A stretch of DNA of 64,000 nucleotides. Source: Bacteroides sp. (GTDB lineage Bacteria > Bacteroidota > Bacteroidia > Bacteroidales > Bacteroidaceae). The DNA lies in assembly GCF_030151085.1 (NCBI RefSeq), contig NZ_JASLER010000084.1:62001-126000 (forward strand). The letters are read 5' to 3'. Position 1 is the stretch's first letter. Each line of letters begins with the position of its first letter. Position numbers and translations under genes: made by a program. A model generated the notes under the pieces. The model was not told the DNA's origin. It made no database searches and worked only from the letters and a program-made list of their open reading frames with translations. This document shows, one piece after another, positions 17,891-26,431 of this stretch.

Positions 17891-18817
17891 CTACTTTTTA
17901 GAATCCGGCTTTATCAGTGCCTTTGCTGTATTCAGCATCTCTGTGTTCCAGTCGTAGGCAAGCGGATTGATGGGGATAACTTCTGTTCCAGTCTGCTGAG
18001 CTATAAGGTCGGCATTGCGGCGGTCGAACTCCGGTTGCACGAAGATGATGCGTACTTTCTCTTGTTTGCAAGTGTTTATCAGCTCTTTCAAGTGGGAGGG
18101 AGAAGGCTCTTTTCCTCCGGCTTCGATAGGAATCTGGTGCAGGTTATAATCACGGGCAAAGTAAGAGAGCGCCGGATGATATATCATAAAGGCGTGGTCG
18201 GCAGCCGGGTTTGCAAGTAATGTTTGGATGAGGCTGTCGGTTTGTTCTATCTGCCTGCAAAGCTTGTTGTAACGCTCCACATACAATGTTTCGTTGGGTT
18301 TGTCTATAGTGCACAAGGCAGTTAGTATATTTCGGGCAATGATCTGTGCATTGGTTGCGGAATTCCAGATATGTGGCTCTACACCACCGGCATGATGATG
18401 CACATCTCCTGACTCTTTTCCGTCGCCATCGTGGTGTATATGGGGATGGGAATTATCATAAATAAGGTCTACTCCCTGTGATGTATCAAAGAATTGCAGA
18501 TGGGGGGCATTGTCAGTTAGTTTGTCTATCCAGGTTTGTTCAAAACCGATGTGGCCGATACGGAAGTAAGCTTTGCTCTTGGCAAGGTCGATGAGTTGCT
18601 GCGGGGTGGGATCGTAAGTCTCCGGACTGGAACCTTTGGGCACCATGCTCACAACGGTAAACTGATCTCCTGCAATGGCTTCGGTGAAGTAACGCAAAGG
18701 GTCGATAGTGACCGTGATAATGGGTTTGTCATCATCGCTTTTGGCTTGCTGGGTTCCTGCTTGTTTACAAGAAACGGTCAGGAGGGCTATAAGGAGGAAT
18801 AAATATTTCTTTTTCAT
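17891..18817 (-). CDS. ZnuA-like metal-binding lipoprotein of an ABC importer
   Basis: 308 residues with a lipoprotein signal (LLTVSC, Cys17). It has the cluster A-I solute-binding fold used for Zn/Mn. A His-rich loop runs from about residue 124 to 142 (SHPHIHHD, DVHHHAGG), as in zinc-specific ZnuA. Ligand positions visible are His149 in EPHIW and the His in YHPALSYFARDY. The usual first ligand, His in the DPHxYEP motif, reads SPETYDPTP here, so Glu66 replaces it. It delivers metal from the periplasm to a permease powered by the ATPase encoded downstream. Zinc is the likeliest metal; the Glu substitution leaves manganese or iron open. Confidence 0.88.
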   Translation of the reverse strand: MKKKYLFLLIALLTVSCKQAGTQQAKSDDDKPIITVTIDPLRYFTEAIAGDQFTVVSMVPKGSSPETYDPTPQQLIDLAKSKAYFRIGHIGFEQTWIDKLTDNAPHLQFFDTSQGVDLIYDNSHPHIHHDGDGKESGDVHHHAGGVEPHIWNSATNAQIIARNILTALCTIDKPNETLYVERYNKLCRQIEQTDSLIQTLLANPAADHAFMIYHPALSYFARDYNLHQIPIEAGGKEPSPSHLKELINTCKQEKVRIIFVQPEFDRRNADLIAQQTGTEVIPINPLAYDWNTEMLNTAKALIKPDSKK

Positions 18818-18864
18818 CTGTTCGTTCTCAAATTAATGTTTTCGTTCTTAGTTTCTTCTATGTT

Positions 18865-19518
18865 TTAGTCTTTGGTTGCGCGGAGTATCTCACGTTTTCC
18901 TCCCGGAGGGCCGGGAAGACGCTCTACTTTGAACCCTACAGCTTGTAGCATACGGCGAATCGTGCCTTTGGCACAGTAGGTAGTCATTACTCCGCCGGTG
19001 TTCATACTCGCGTATAGATTACGGAAGAGCTGTTCGTCCCACATTTCAGGCTGCTTTTCGGGTGCAAAGGCATCGAAGTATATAACATCGAAAGAGTGGT
19101 TAGTGTTTAGTGATAAGTGATTTGTTGCGTCGGCCTGTATCTTTCTTAAAGTGAAATAAGGGGTGATTGCTACGTCTTCTTCCCAAGGCACAGTGTGCAG
19201 AGTTTTGAATAGCGGATTGTTGCTGTATCCAAGTGCATCTACTTCTTCCCAAGTTAGGGGGTATAGCTCGATGCCGATATAATGAACAGGGCGTTGCTCC
19301 CTTTCGGCAGCTTCGAGGGTGAGTAGGGCGTTCAGGCCGGTGCCGAAACCGATTTCGAGTAAGCACGGTTCGGCAGCAGTCACAGCTTTCAGCCCCATAT
19401 CGATAAAGATATGCTGCGATTCTGTACGTGCCCCCTTTACTGAATGGTAATGTTCATTCAGTTCCGGTACAAACAATGTTGCGCTTCCGTCTTCGGTTTT
19501 TTCTATGATTCGTTCCAT
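18865..19518 (-). CDS. mnmD: tRNA 5-methylaminomethyl-2-thiouridine methyltransferase (MnmD)
   Basis: 217 residues of the Methyltransf_30 family. The SAM motif is LEIGFGTGLNALLT (about residues 54-67); DAFAPEKQPEMWDEQLF and the C-terminal GPPGGKREILRA block are diagnostic of the methyltransferase half of bifunctional MnmC. A stand-alone enzyme without the FAD oxidase half completes mnm5(s2)U34 in tRNA wobble positions. It lies downstream of the DedA-like gene, with repeat array B in the 122-base gap, and upstream of the metal-binding lipoprotein gene. Confidence 0.9.
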   Translation of the reverse strand: MERIIEKTEDGSATLFVPELNEHYHSVKGARTESQHIFIDMGLKAVTAAEPCLLEIGFGTGLNALLTLEAAEREQRPVHYIGIELYPLTWEEVDALGYSNNPLFKTLHTVPWEEDVAITPYFTLRKIQADATNHLSLNTNHSFDVIYFDAFAPEKQPEMWDEQLFRNLYASMNTGGVMTTYCAKGTIRRMLQAVGFKVERLPGPPGGKREILRATKD

Positions 19519-19525
19519 TTATTTA

Positions 19526-19616
19526 TTCTACAATCCGGATGTATATATCCAACGGTCTGGAAGTATATATCCAGCGTGCTGCATCTATATGTCCAACGCG
19601 TTGGAAGTATACATCC
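19526..19616. repeat. Array B: 22-base palindromic units forming one long hairpin
   Basis: Units of 22 bases start at 19526, 19548, 19570 and 19592, with a degraded fifth from 19614. Each carries a palindromic core (perfect in TCCAACGCGTTGGA at 19592-19605) joined by an AGTATATA-like linker. The whole is also an inverted repeat: 19537-19575 pairs with 19578-19616 at about 30 of 39 positions, counted by hand. It fills the gap between the DedA-like gene and mnmD, both on the minus strand. The period and architecture equal those of array A, but the sequence is unrelated. Confidence 0.85.
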
Positions 19617-19640
19617 AACAACGCTCTCATATAGAGATGA

Positions 19641-20117
19641 TTACACAAATACTGAAATTGCCCCTTGCAGCGCCAGTAACATAAGGATGTATCGTACTAA
19701 CTTTCCTACAAACATGGATGTGGTAGTCAGCAGTACGTTACTCCGCATAAAACCCAGCGCTATGGCGATAGCTTCGCCCACAAAAGGCAAAAAGGCGAAA
19801 AAGGCCATCAATGCACCTTTCCCTTTCAGGAAATGCTGCATCTTCTCTATCTTCTCTTTTTTGACCTTGAAATACTTCTCAATCCAGTCTATCTTGCCCA
19901 AGTGCCCCATGTAGTAGCACGTCATACCACCTATCGTATTACCCAGAGTGGCGGCAAGCACACAAAGTGCGGGGCTTAGTCCGACCTTTACCAGCGCTAT
20001 CATCACCAGCTCGGAGCTGAACGGAATAATACTTCCCGCCAACAAAGCGGAGATGAATAGTCCAAGATATCCCCAGTCTATCAGCAATTGAATCAGAGTG
20101 TCTACAAAAGCGTCCAT
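19641..20117 (-). CDS. DedA/YqaA-family membrane protein
   Basis: 158 residues, short for DedA and close to the YqaA type. It has an N-terminal re-entrant/transmembrane segment (YLGLFISALLAGSIIPFSSELVMIA broken into two helices), then NTIGGMTCYYMGHLGK, an amphipathic charged stretch, and FLPFVGEAIAIALGFMRS, the VTT-domain block. Two hydrophobic helices finish it. DedA proteins are envelope proteins linked to lipid carrier translocation and membrane potential; the exact role here is unknown. The start overlaps the end of the upstream membrane-protein gene by 16 bases, suggesting coupled translation. Confidence 0.82.
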   Translation of the reverse strand: MDAFVDTLIQLLIDWGYLGLFISALLAGSIIPFSSELVMIALVKVGLSPALCVLAATLGNTIGGMTCYYMGHLGKIDWIEKYFKVKKEKIEKMQHFLKGKGALMAFFAFLPFVGEAIAIALGFMRSNVLLTTTSMFVGKLVRYILMLLALQGAISVFV

Positions 20118-21100
20118 ATATTAAATCCGAATAAAAGAAACAGCCCTACAAGTGCACATATAAAGAATAGGTTGGATGTACGGCTATTAGTTAATACAAA
20201 TAAGTGTCCTGCAAGGATGCTGACGCCAATCAGCAAGATAGGTAGCAGGTGGACGCCTAGCTCAGGCTGTAGTCCGATATATACAAAGATACAGAAGTTC
20301 AGGAATATCAGGAAATGCAGGTAACTGCGTGTGCGTATCTTGTCTTCGTATCCTGCTGCCAGGCAATGTCCGGAACTGGCAATGAACAGGACTAACAGAT
20401 ATCCGATAGTTGCCATTTCCCAAGGCTGGTAGCTGAAGTGGATAGGCGTAAAGGTCACTAATTCCTGAAATGGCTGATAAAATAACTCTATCTGCCCGTA
20501 ATAGAATGCATGTCCCAAAAGGAACCAGTAAGGGAGACTCCAACCTATCAGTGAGGCAAAGAAACTCTTCGGATGAAGCGACTGGAAGTTATAGGCTCCA
20601 ATCCAGAAGATGGGCACAAAAAACATAAGCTGGGGAAATAGTATGCTACCTATTCCTAGGAAAACAAAAGCATGGAACAGACAACCTGACGGTCGTGTCT
20701 GCTGGTAACTCTTAAACAGGAAAAATATGGCAATGAGGAAAGCGACGGCAGCCAGGTCTCCTGCATATAATAGATGTATGCTGGGACAAACGGATATCAG
20801 CAGAAAGTAGATAGCTGTCTGCACCGAGGCACGCATACGGATCAGAGCAAATGAATTGTTCAGTTCAATCAGGAAATAACCGACGATGCTGTAAAAGATA
20901 AAACTGCAAAATCGACTTGCCCAAGTGGGAATACAGAAGTCACTGATTGACTTCCAAAGCGGATAGTTATCTTGTTGAGCTTTCAGGTCGGGTAACAGAA
21001 CGGCAGTCAGTATCCAGCAGGCTACTGAAATAAGGATTGCGATGGGAAGCGTCAGGCGACCCGCCGCAATCTGGTTCTGAAATCGTTTATTTCTTGGCAT
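20102..21100 (-). CDS. Polytopic membrane protein of unknown function
   Basis: 332 residues with roughly nine to ten hydrophobic segments, beginning with a basic N-terminus (MPRNKRFQNQ) and the helix LPIAILISVACWILTAVLL. Loops contain SVCPSIHLLYAGDLAAVAFL and FFVPIFWIGAYNFQSLHPKSF. I recognise no catalytic motif. It resembles uncharacterised Bacteroidales inner-membrane proteins found beside purD (possibly the DUF6427 group, not verified). It follows purD by 26 bases and overlaps the DedA-like gene, so the three are likely one operon. Confidence 0.75.
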   Translation of the reverse strand: MPRNKRFQNQIAAGRLTLPIAILISVACWILTAVLLPDLKAQQDNYPLWKSISDFCIPTWASRFCSFIFYSIVGYFLIELNNSFALIRMRASVQTAIYFLLISVCPSIHLLYAGDLAAVAFLIAIFFLFKSYQQTRPSGCLFHAFVFLGIGSILFPQLMFFVPIFWIGAYNFQSLHPKSFFASLIGWSLPYWFLLGHAFYYGQIELFYQPFQELVTFTPIHFSYQPWEMATIGYLLVLFIASSGHCLAAGYEDKIRTRSYLHFLIFLNFCIFVYIGLQPELGVHLLPILLIGVSILAGHLFVLTNSRTSNLFFICALVGLFLLFGFNIWTLL

Positions 21101-21126
21101 CTGATAGAGAATTCCTCGTTCTTTAT

Positions 21127-22401
21127 TTATAAATCAAATCCGATGTCGCGACGGAAGTATTTCTTGTCGTAATCTATCATTCCGGCTACCCGGTAGCTCT
21201 TGGCAAGCGCTTCTTCTTTGGTTTCACCGTAGGAGCATACGGCAATGACGCGTCCGCCGTTGGTCACTATATTGCCGTCCTTCTCGGCGGTTCCGGCATG
21301 GAACAGGATGCTGTCGGTTCCGGCAGCTTGTTCGAAGCCGGTCATAACCTTGCCTTTCTCGTAAGCTTCGGGGTAACCGCCGCTTACCAGCATAACGCAG
21401 GCTGCTACACGCGGGTCAAGTTCCATTGTGCGTTGGTCGAGATTACCTTGGGCGGCGCCTTGCAGAAGTTCTACAAAGTCGCTCTTGATGCGCAGCATGA
21501 CACTTTCCGTTTCCGGGTCGCCCATGCGGACGTTGTATTCTATAACCATCGGTTCGTTCTTCACGTTGATGAGTCCCAGGAAGATGAAGCCTTGATAAAC
21601 GATTTTTTCTTCCAGCAAACCGTTGATGGTAGGTTCGATGATGCGTGTACGGACTTTCTCCATAAACACTTCATCGGCAAAAGGTACGGGGGTAACGCTA
21701 CCCATACCACCAGTGTTGAGTCCTTTGTCTCCTTCGCCGATGCGCTTGTAGTCTTTGGCTACGGGAAGTACTTTATAGTTCTTTCCATCCGAAAGTACGA
21801 ATACGGAACACTCGATGCCGCTGAGGAATTCTTCAATGACTACCGTTGCACTGGCGTCGCCGAACATGCCGCTAAGCATTTCTTTCAGTTCATGTTGTGC
21901 TTCTTCCAGCGTGGGGAGGATAAGTACCCCCTTGCCGGCGCACAGTCCGTCAGCTTTCAGTACGTATGGAGCTTCGAGGGTTTTGAGGAAGTCCAAACCT
22001 TCTTGCAGTGTGGCAGCGGTCACACTCTTGTAACGGGCGGTAGGGATGTTGTGGCGTTCCATGAACTGCTTGGCAAATTCCTTGCTACCTTCCAGTTGTG
22101 CACCTTCGGCGGTAGGACCTACGATGTCGATGTGGCTGCATGCAGCATCGCCTTTGAAGGAATTAGTAATACCTTGCACTAGCGGGTCTTCGGGACCTAC
22201 AACAATCATGTCAATCTTCTGCTCAAGAGCGAAGGCTTTCAGTGCGGGGAAGTCGGTAGCTTTGATGGCTACGTTCTCGCCTACTGCGCTTGTTCCGGCA
22301 TTTCCGGGAGCGATATATAGCTTTTCTACTTTCGGACTTTGGGCAATTTTCCATGCCATGGCGTGCTCGCGGCCGCCTGAACCTAATAATAATACTTTCA
22401 T
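21127..22401 (-). CDS. purD: Phosphoribosylamine-glycine ligase (GARS)
   Basis: 424 residues, the normal length. It joins glycine to phosphoribosylamine with ATP in purine synthesis. It opens with MKVLLLGSGGREHAMAWKIA, has VGPEDPLVQGI, the ATP-grasp block VLKADGLCAGKGVLI, ASATVVIEEFLSGIECSVF, the metal-binding region YNVRMGDPETESVMLR, and the small C-terminal domain MVSGGYPEAYEKG. It is a cytoplasmic core gene in a minus-strand run, 49 bases after the DPP4-type peptidase gene. Confidence 0.97.
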   Translation of the reverse strand: MKVLLLGSGGREHAMAWKIAQSPKVEKLYIAPGNAGTSAVGENVAIKATDFPALKAFALEQKIDMIVVGPEDPLVQGITNSFKGDAACSHIDIVGPTAEGAQLEGSKEFAKQFMERHNIPTARYKSVTAATLQEGLDFLKTLEAPYVLKADGLCAGKGVLILPTLEEAQHELKEMLSGMFGDASATVVIEEFLSGIECSVFVLSDGKNYKVLPVAKDYKRIGEGDKGLNTGGMGSVTPVPFADEVFMEKVRTRIIEPTINGLLEEKIVYQGFIFLGLINVKNEPMVIEYNVRMGDPETESVMLRIKSDFVELLQGAAQGNLDQRTMELDPRVAACVMLVSGGYPEAYEKGKVMTGFEQAAGTDSILFHAGTAEKDGNIVTNGGRVIAVCSYGETKEEALAKSYRVAGMIDYDKKYFRRDIGFDL

Positions 22402-22450
22402 GGTTTGTTATATTTATATTTTGTTTCTTTAGCTAATCACTAACCACTAA

Positions 22451-24730
22451 TCACTTACTCAAATAGTCTTCGAAGTAACGTGTTATCTTTTCATGCAGAT
22501 GCACACGGTCGCGTCCGCTTACGTTGTGCTTATGCGTGGGGTAGATAAATAAGTCGGGATAGGTGCGTGCATCTACACAGGCTTTCATAAAGGAAAGAGT
22601 ATGTTGGGGCACACAGGTATCGTCATGGTCGTCGTGTATAATAAGCAGGTGTCCTTTCAGGTTTCCGGCAAGGTTCTTCAGGTTCGATTGCTGGTAGCCA
22701 TCGGGATTGCTTTCCGGGGTGTCCATGTAGCGTTCACCGTACATTATTTCGTAGTAACTCCAGTCGATGACGGGGCCTCCGGCTACGCCTACTTTGAAGA
22801 TTTCGGGGTAGCGCAGCATCAATGCCGTTGTCATGTGTCCGCCAAAGCTCCAGCCATGTACGCCGATGCGGTCACCGTCGATATAAGGTTGGGCTTTTAA
22901 GAATTCTACACCTTTCACTTGGTCTTTGCCCTCTTCGATGCCGAGCTGGCGGAAGGTGGCGTTCTCAAATTCCAATCCACGGTTATCACTGCCCCGGTTA
23001 TCGAGGGTGAACATGATGTAACCTTTGTTTGCCATGTAGATGTCCCAACCACGGACGTTATACATCCAACTGCCCGTTACCATTTGGGCTTTGGGACCAC
23101 CGTACACATAGATGATAGCGGGATATTTCTTTGTAGGGTCAAAGTCGGCGGGCTTCACCATGCGGTAGTATAAATCGGTTTTTCCATCAGCAGCCTTGAT
23201 GGTGCCTACTTCGATGGAGGGCATCGTGAGACCTTCGTATTGATCTTTGGCTGTCAGCAGGTTGATGCTCTTCCCGTTCTTTACGGTGATAAGGTCGATA
23301 CTGCGTGGCATCTCCGGTGAAGAATAATTGTCTATAAGGTAATGCCCCGATGCCGAAAGCTGTGCGCTGTGTACGCCGGTGCCGTTGTCCAACGGGGTGA
23401 TTTTGCCATTACTGATGCTTACCTTATATATATTGCTTTGCAGGGGAGATTCTTTGGTAGCGGTAAAGATGATTTCTTTCTTTGTGGTATTGAAGCCTAA
23501 CACATCTTTCACAAGCCAGGGACCTTGTGTCAGTTGTGTCACGTTCTGACGCTGAAAATAGGTTCCTCCGTTTTGGCTGCCGTATGTCTCACCTTTCATG
23601 TCGTTGGTTTTCACGTCGAAAAGATACAGGTGATTGTATCCGTCGCGTTGGCTCTGATAAATGAATTTACTGCTGTCCCAAGGCAGGAAGATGATGGGAT
23701 GCTGAGGTTCTACATACTTAGGATGTCTTTCTTCGTAAATCTCGCCCATCAATTCGCCGGTTTCTGCATTGTATTGGCATAGTTTGGCGTGGTTCTGGTC
23801 GCGGTTCAATTCTATCAGGTAGATAGTTTTGCCGTCGGGTGCCCAACTGATATTAGTGAAGTAACGATCTTTCGGGTCTCCTGCATCCAGATAGACAGTC
23901 TTTTGCGTTGCGGGGTTGTATACACCTACTTTTACTTGATGGCTCAGCATGCCCGCCATTGGGTAACGGACTTTATCGACTACCGCAATTCTTTGAGTGA
24001 TGTCTACCAGAGGATAGGGTGTCACCATACTTTCATTCATGCGATAGAAAGCGAGTAAATCACCCTTCGGACTCCAGAATGTTCCTTTGGAGATACCGAA
24101 TTCATTGCGATGTACCGACTGTCCGCAAACGATGCCTTCAGGTTCGTTGGTTACTTGAAGCATGCTTCCGTTATCGGTCATTACGTAGAGATTATTGCCT
24201 ATAGTATAGGCTAAGTGGCGACTTACTTCATTCCAGTCCTCATTGGCAGCCTTCTCAGGAATAGGTTGGCTCCAGATGATTTCCTTTTTCTTCCAGTCGA
24301 TGATAGCGCGGTTCTTCCCGGTGTTTACCAAGATAAGCGGATCTATCTGTAACAGTATTCCTTCAATTACGGGGCGTTGCTGGTTTAGAGATTGTGTCTT
24401 GGAGAAATTGGAGAGCTTGCCAAGTCCTTTTTCTTCCAGTAACTTGTTGGCTTCTTCCAAGGTGATTGCAGTGAACGTATTGCCTGCTTTTGCTCCTACT
24501 CCATTCACGGTCCAAGTTCCCTCGATACGTTCTGCACCCAGCTCCAGACATGCAGCGTCGGCATACCATTGATACTGTTTATTGTCGGTCTTGCGATAAG
24601 TATCTCCACCCGGAATGAGGTCTTCCAAAGTCGGCTTTTTCGTTTCTTGTGCCATAACGTTTGTTGTAAATAGGGTGGGCACTGCCAATAGCAGTACTGC
24701 AATACCTTTATTTATTTTCTTCACGTTCAT
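22451..24730 (-). CDS. DPP4-type S9B prolyl dipeptidyl peptidase
   Basis: 759 residues with a signal peptide ending at NVMAQ. The N-terminal beta-propeller (about 60-490) is followed by the alpha/beta-hydrolase domain (about 500-759). The catalytic Ser lies near residue 628 (GWSFGGH), the Asp near 702 (DDHDDTCVP) and the His near 733 (THKHNVSG). Family S9B enzymes release X-Pro or X-Ala dipeptides; in Bacteroidales they act in the periplasm on peptides. It is a member of the long minus-strand run between the rRNA methyltransferase and purD. A pair of strong palindromes lies just upstream (24756-24831). Confidence 0.93.
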   Translation of the reverse strand: MNVKKINKGIAVLLLAVPTLFTTNVMAQETKKPTLEDLIPGGDTYRKTDNKQYQWYADAACLELGAERIEGTWTVNGVGAKAGNTFTAITLEEANKLLEEKGLGKLSNFSKTQSLNQQRPVIEGILLQIDPLILVNTGKNRAIIDWKKKEIIWSQPIPEKAANEDWNEVSRHLAYTIGNNLYVMTDNGSMLQVTNEPEGIVCGQSVHRNEFGISKGTFWSPKGDLLAFYRMNESMVTPYPLVDITQRIAVVDKVRYPMAGMLSHQVKVGVYNPATQKTVYLDAGDPKDRYFTNISWAPDGKTIYLIELNRDQNHAKLCQYNAETGELMGEIYEERHPKYVEPQHPIIFLPWDSSKFIYQSQRDGYNHLYLFDVKTNDMKGETYGSQNGGTYFQRQNVTQLTQGPWLVKDVLGFNTTKKEIIFTATKESPLQSNIYKVSISNGKITPLDNGTGVHSAQLSASGHYLIDNYSSPEMPRSIDLITVKNGKSINLLTAKDQYEGLTMPSIEVGTIKAADGKTDLYYRMVKPADFDPTKKYPAIIYVYGGPKAQMVTGSWMYNVRGWDIYMANKGYIMFTLDNRGSDNRGLEFENATFRQLGIEEGKDQVKGVEFLKAQPYIDGDRIGVHGWSFGGHMTTALMLRYPEIFKVGVAGGPVIDWSYYEIMYGERYMDTPESNPDGYQQSNLKNLAGNLKGHLLIIHDDHDDTCVPQHTLSFMKACVDARTYPDLFIYPTHKHNVSGRDRVHLHEKITRYFEDYLSK

Positions 24731-24755
24731 TCTCTTTGATTATTAGCTATTTTAC

Positions 24756-24831
24756 TTGAGGTCGCAATTTGCGACCTCAAACAGACTGCCAGAAAGTTTG
24801 CTTAACAACTGGTCGCAATTTGCGGCTAGTT
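24756..24831. repeat. Pair of 25-base palindromes (hairpins) between two minus-strand genes
   Basis: The first palindrome, at 24756-24780, has 12-base arms (TTGAGGTCGCAA and its exact complement) around one T. The second, at 24807-24831, keeps the core GGTCGCAATTTGCG; its arms differ but still pair fully if two G-U wobbles are allowed. Changes that keep RNA pairing suggest the structure is selected as RNA. They lie between the methyltransferase stop (24836) and the DPP4-type gene start (24730). Confidence 0.75.
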
Positions 24832-24835
24832 CGCC

Positions 24836-26395
24836 TTATTCCTCTTCCTTCTTCCCAGCTTCTCTTCTCTTTCTTTCCGGATAAGTTTCTGCTTTCGGTC
24901 TGCGCTCTCCACCAAACTCCCGTTTCTCACCACTGAATTCTCTCCGCTCACGAGGTTTGAACTCTCTACGTTCGCCATCGGCAGGTCTACGGAACTCACC
25001 ACGAGGCTTGAATTCGCGCTTCTCGCCATCCTTGAACTCGCGTCTTTCCCTAGGCTTGAATTCACGCTTTTCACCATCTTTGAACTCTCTCGGTCTGCGA
25101 TCACCGCTGAATTCTCTCGGTTTACGGTCTCCGTTAAATTCCCGGCGTTCTCTGGGTCTGAACTCTCTGCGTTCTCCTCTTTCTCCGCGTTCGCCCGATG
25201 CAGGTCTGAACTCTTTACGTTCCTTATTCAGTTCATCTCCTCCGTCACGAAACTCCTTGTACTTTCCATCAAAGATTTCATACTGGCGGAATTCACATTC
25301 CAATGCACCATTAAACAAAGGGATCTTCTGAGTCGGTTTTAAACCGATTTGGTCGAAACATTCTTCGCGATATGAAAGAATCCAGGCAGTATTACCTGTA
25401 AAAGCATGTTTCAAGCGTTCACCTATCATGGAGTACAAACCCAACAAATCGTTTGTTGAAATACGTTCTCCGTATGGTGGATTCATAATGATGATGGACT
25501 TTTTAGCCGGCTGTTCAAACTGCTGGAAAGGCTGTAATTTAAGTACTACATCTTTGCTGACGCCTGCTGCTTTTATATTATTTATGGCTATTTCGTTTGC
25601 TTTCGGGCTATTGTCATAACCATATATCTTATGTTCGAATTCACGTTCCTGGCTATCGTCATTGTAGATTGTGTCGAACAAGTCCTGATCGAAATCAATC
25701 CATTTCTCGAAAGCGAACTCCTTGCGGAATACTCCCGGAGAGATATTACGGGCAATCAGAGCGGCTTCAACAGGGATAGTACCTGAACCACACATCGGAT
25801 CTATCAAATCACATTCACCCTTCCAACCGGTCATCAAAATCATACCTGCTGCCAGTACTTCGTTCAAAGGTGCTTCTACTGCTTCCTGGCGATAACCGCG
25901 GCGATGCAGTGATTCACCCGAAGAGTCGAGCGAGAGCGTACATTTCGTTTCTGCAATATGGATGTTCAACAATACATCCGGCTTGCTGATGCGAACGGAG
26001 GGACGCTTTTCATATTTCTCGCGGAAATAGTCCACAATAGCGTCTTTCACTTTGTAAGAGACGAACTTGGAATGGCGGAACTCTTCACTGAATACCACAG
26101 CATCGATTGCAAAGGTTCTATCAGTATCTAAATAATCTTCCCAGTGGATGGCTTTAATCTGCTCGTAAACTTCATCAGCGTCTTTGGCTTTGAAATGCTT
26201 GATGGGTTTCAGGATACGGATGGCAGTACGCAGGCAGAAGTTTGCTTTGTACATCATTTCTTTGTCACCACTGAAAGACACCATACGACGTCCTATTTCA
26301 ATGTCATTGGCTCCTAGTGAGGTTAGTTCTTGTGCCAGTACCTCTTCCAATCCTTGGAAGGTTTTGGCAATCATTTCAAATGGTTGTTCGCTCAT
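24836..26395 (-). CDS. THUMP-domain class I rRNA methyltransferase (RlmL N-terminal type) with charged repeat tail
   Basis: 519 residues. The N-terminal THUMP region (about 45-160) is followed by a Rossmann methyltransferase with motif I DPMCGSGTIPVEAALIA and the catalytic motif NPPYGER, typical of N2-guanine methylation of 23S rRNA (RlmL/YpsC group). After about residue 382 comes a tail of some 135 residues built from variations of REF plus KPRER, KDGEK or SGD, almost wholly Arg, Glu, Lys and Phe. This low-complexity tail probably binds RNA or ribosomes. The core would be about 385 residues, a normal length, so the tail is an addition. It lies 36 bases after cysE. Confidence 0.88.
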   Translation of the reverse strand: MSEQPFEMIAKTFQGLEEVLAQELTSLGANDIEIGRRMVSFSGDKEMMYKANFCLRTAIRILKPIKHFKAKDADEVYEQIKAIHWEDYLDTDRTFAIDAVVFSEEFRHSKFVSYKVKDAIVDYFREKYEKRPSVRISKPDVLLNIHIAETKCTLSLDSSGESLHRRGYRQEAVEAPLNEVLAAGMILMTGWKGECDLIDPMCGSGTIPVEAALIARNISPGVFRKEFAFEKWIDFDQDLFDTIYNDDSQEREFEHKIYGYDNSPKANEIAINNIKAAGVSKDVVLKLQPFQQFEQPAKKSIIIMNPPYGERISTNDLLGLYSMIGERLKHAFTGNTAWILSYREECFDQIGLKPTQKIPLFNGALECEFRQYEIFDGKYKEFRDGGDELNKERKEFRPASGERGERGERREFRPRERREFNGDRKPREFSGDRRPREFKDGEKREFKPRERREFKDGEKREFKPRGEFRRPADGERREFKPRERREFSGEKREFGGERRPKAETYPERKRREAGKKEEE

Positions 26396-26431
26396 TTAAT
26401 AATTTACTATTTGACTATTTACTAATATTCT

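Noticed and set aside
21298..22182. 294-codon open frame opposite purD
   Set aside because: It is the antisense shadow of a clearly real purD gene and has no recognisable domain.
24957..25331. Low-complexity Ser/Leu/Arg open frame on the + strand
   Set aside because: It is the complement of the REF repeat tail of the methyltransferase; its repetitiveness comes from that tail.
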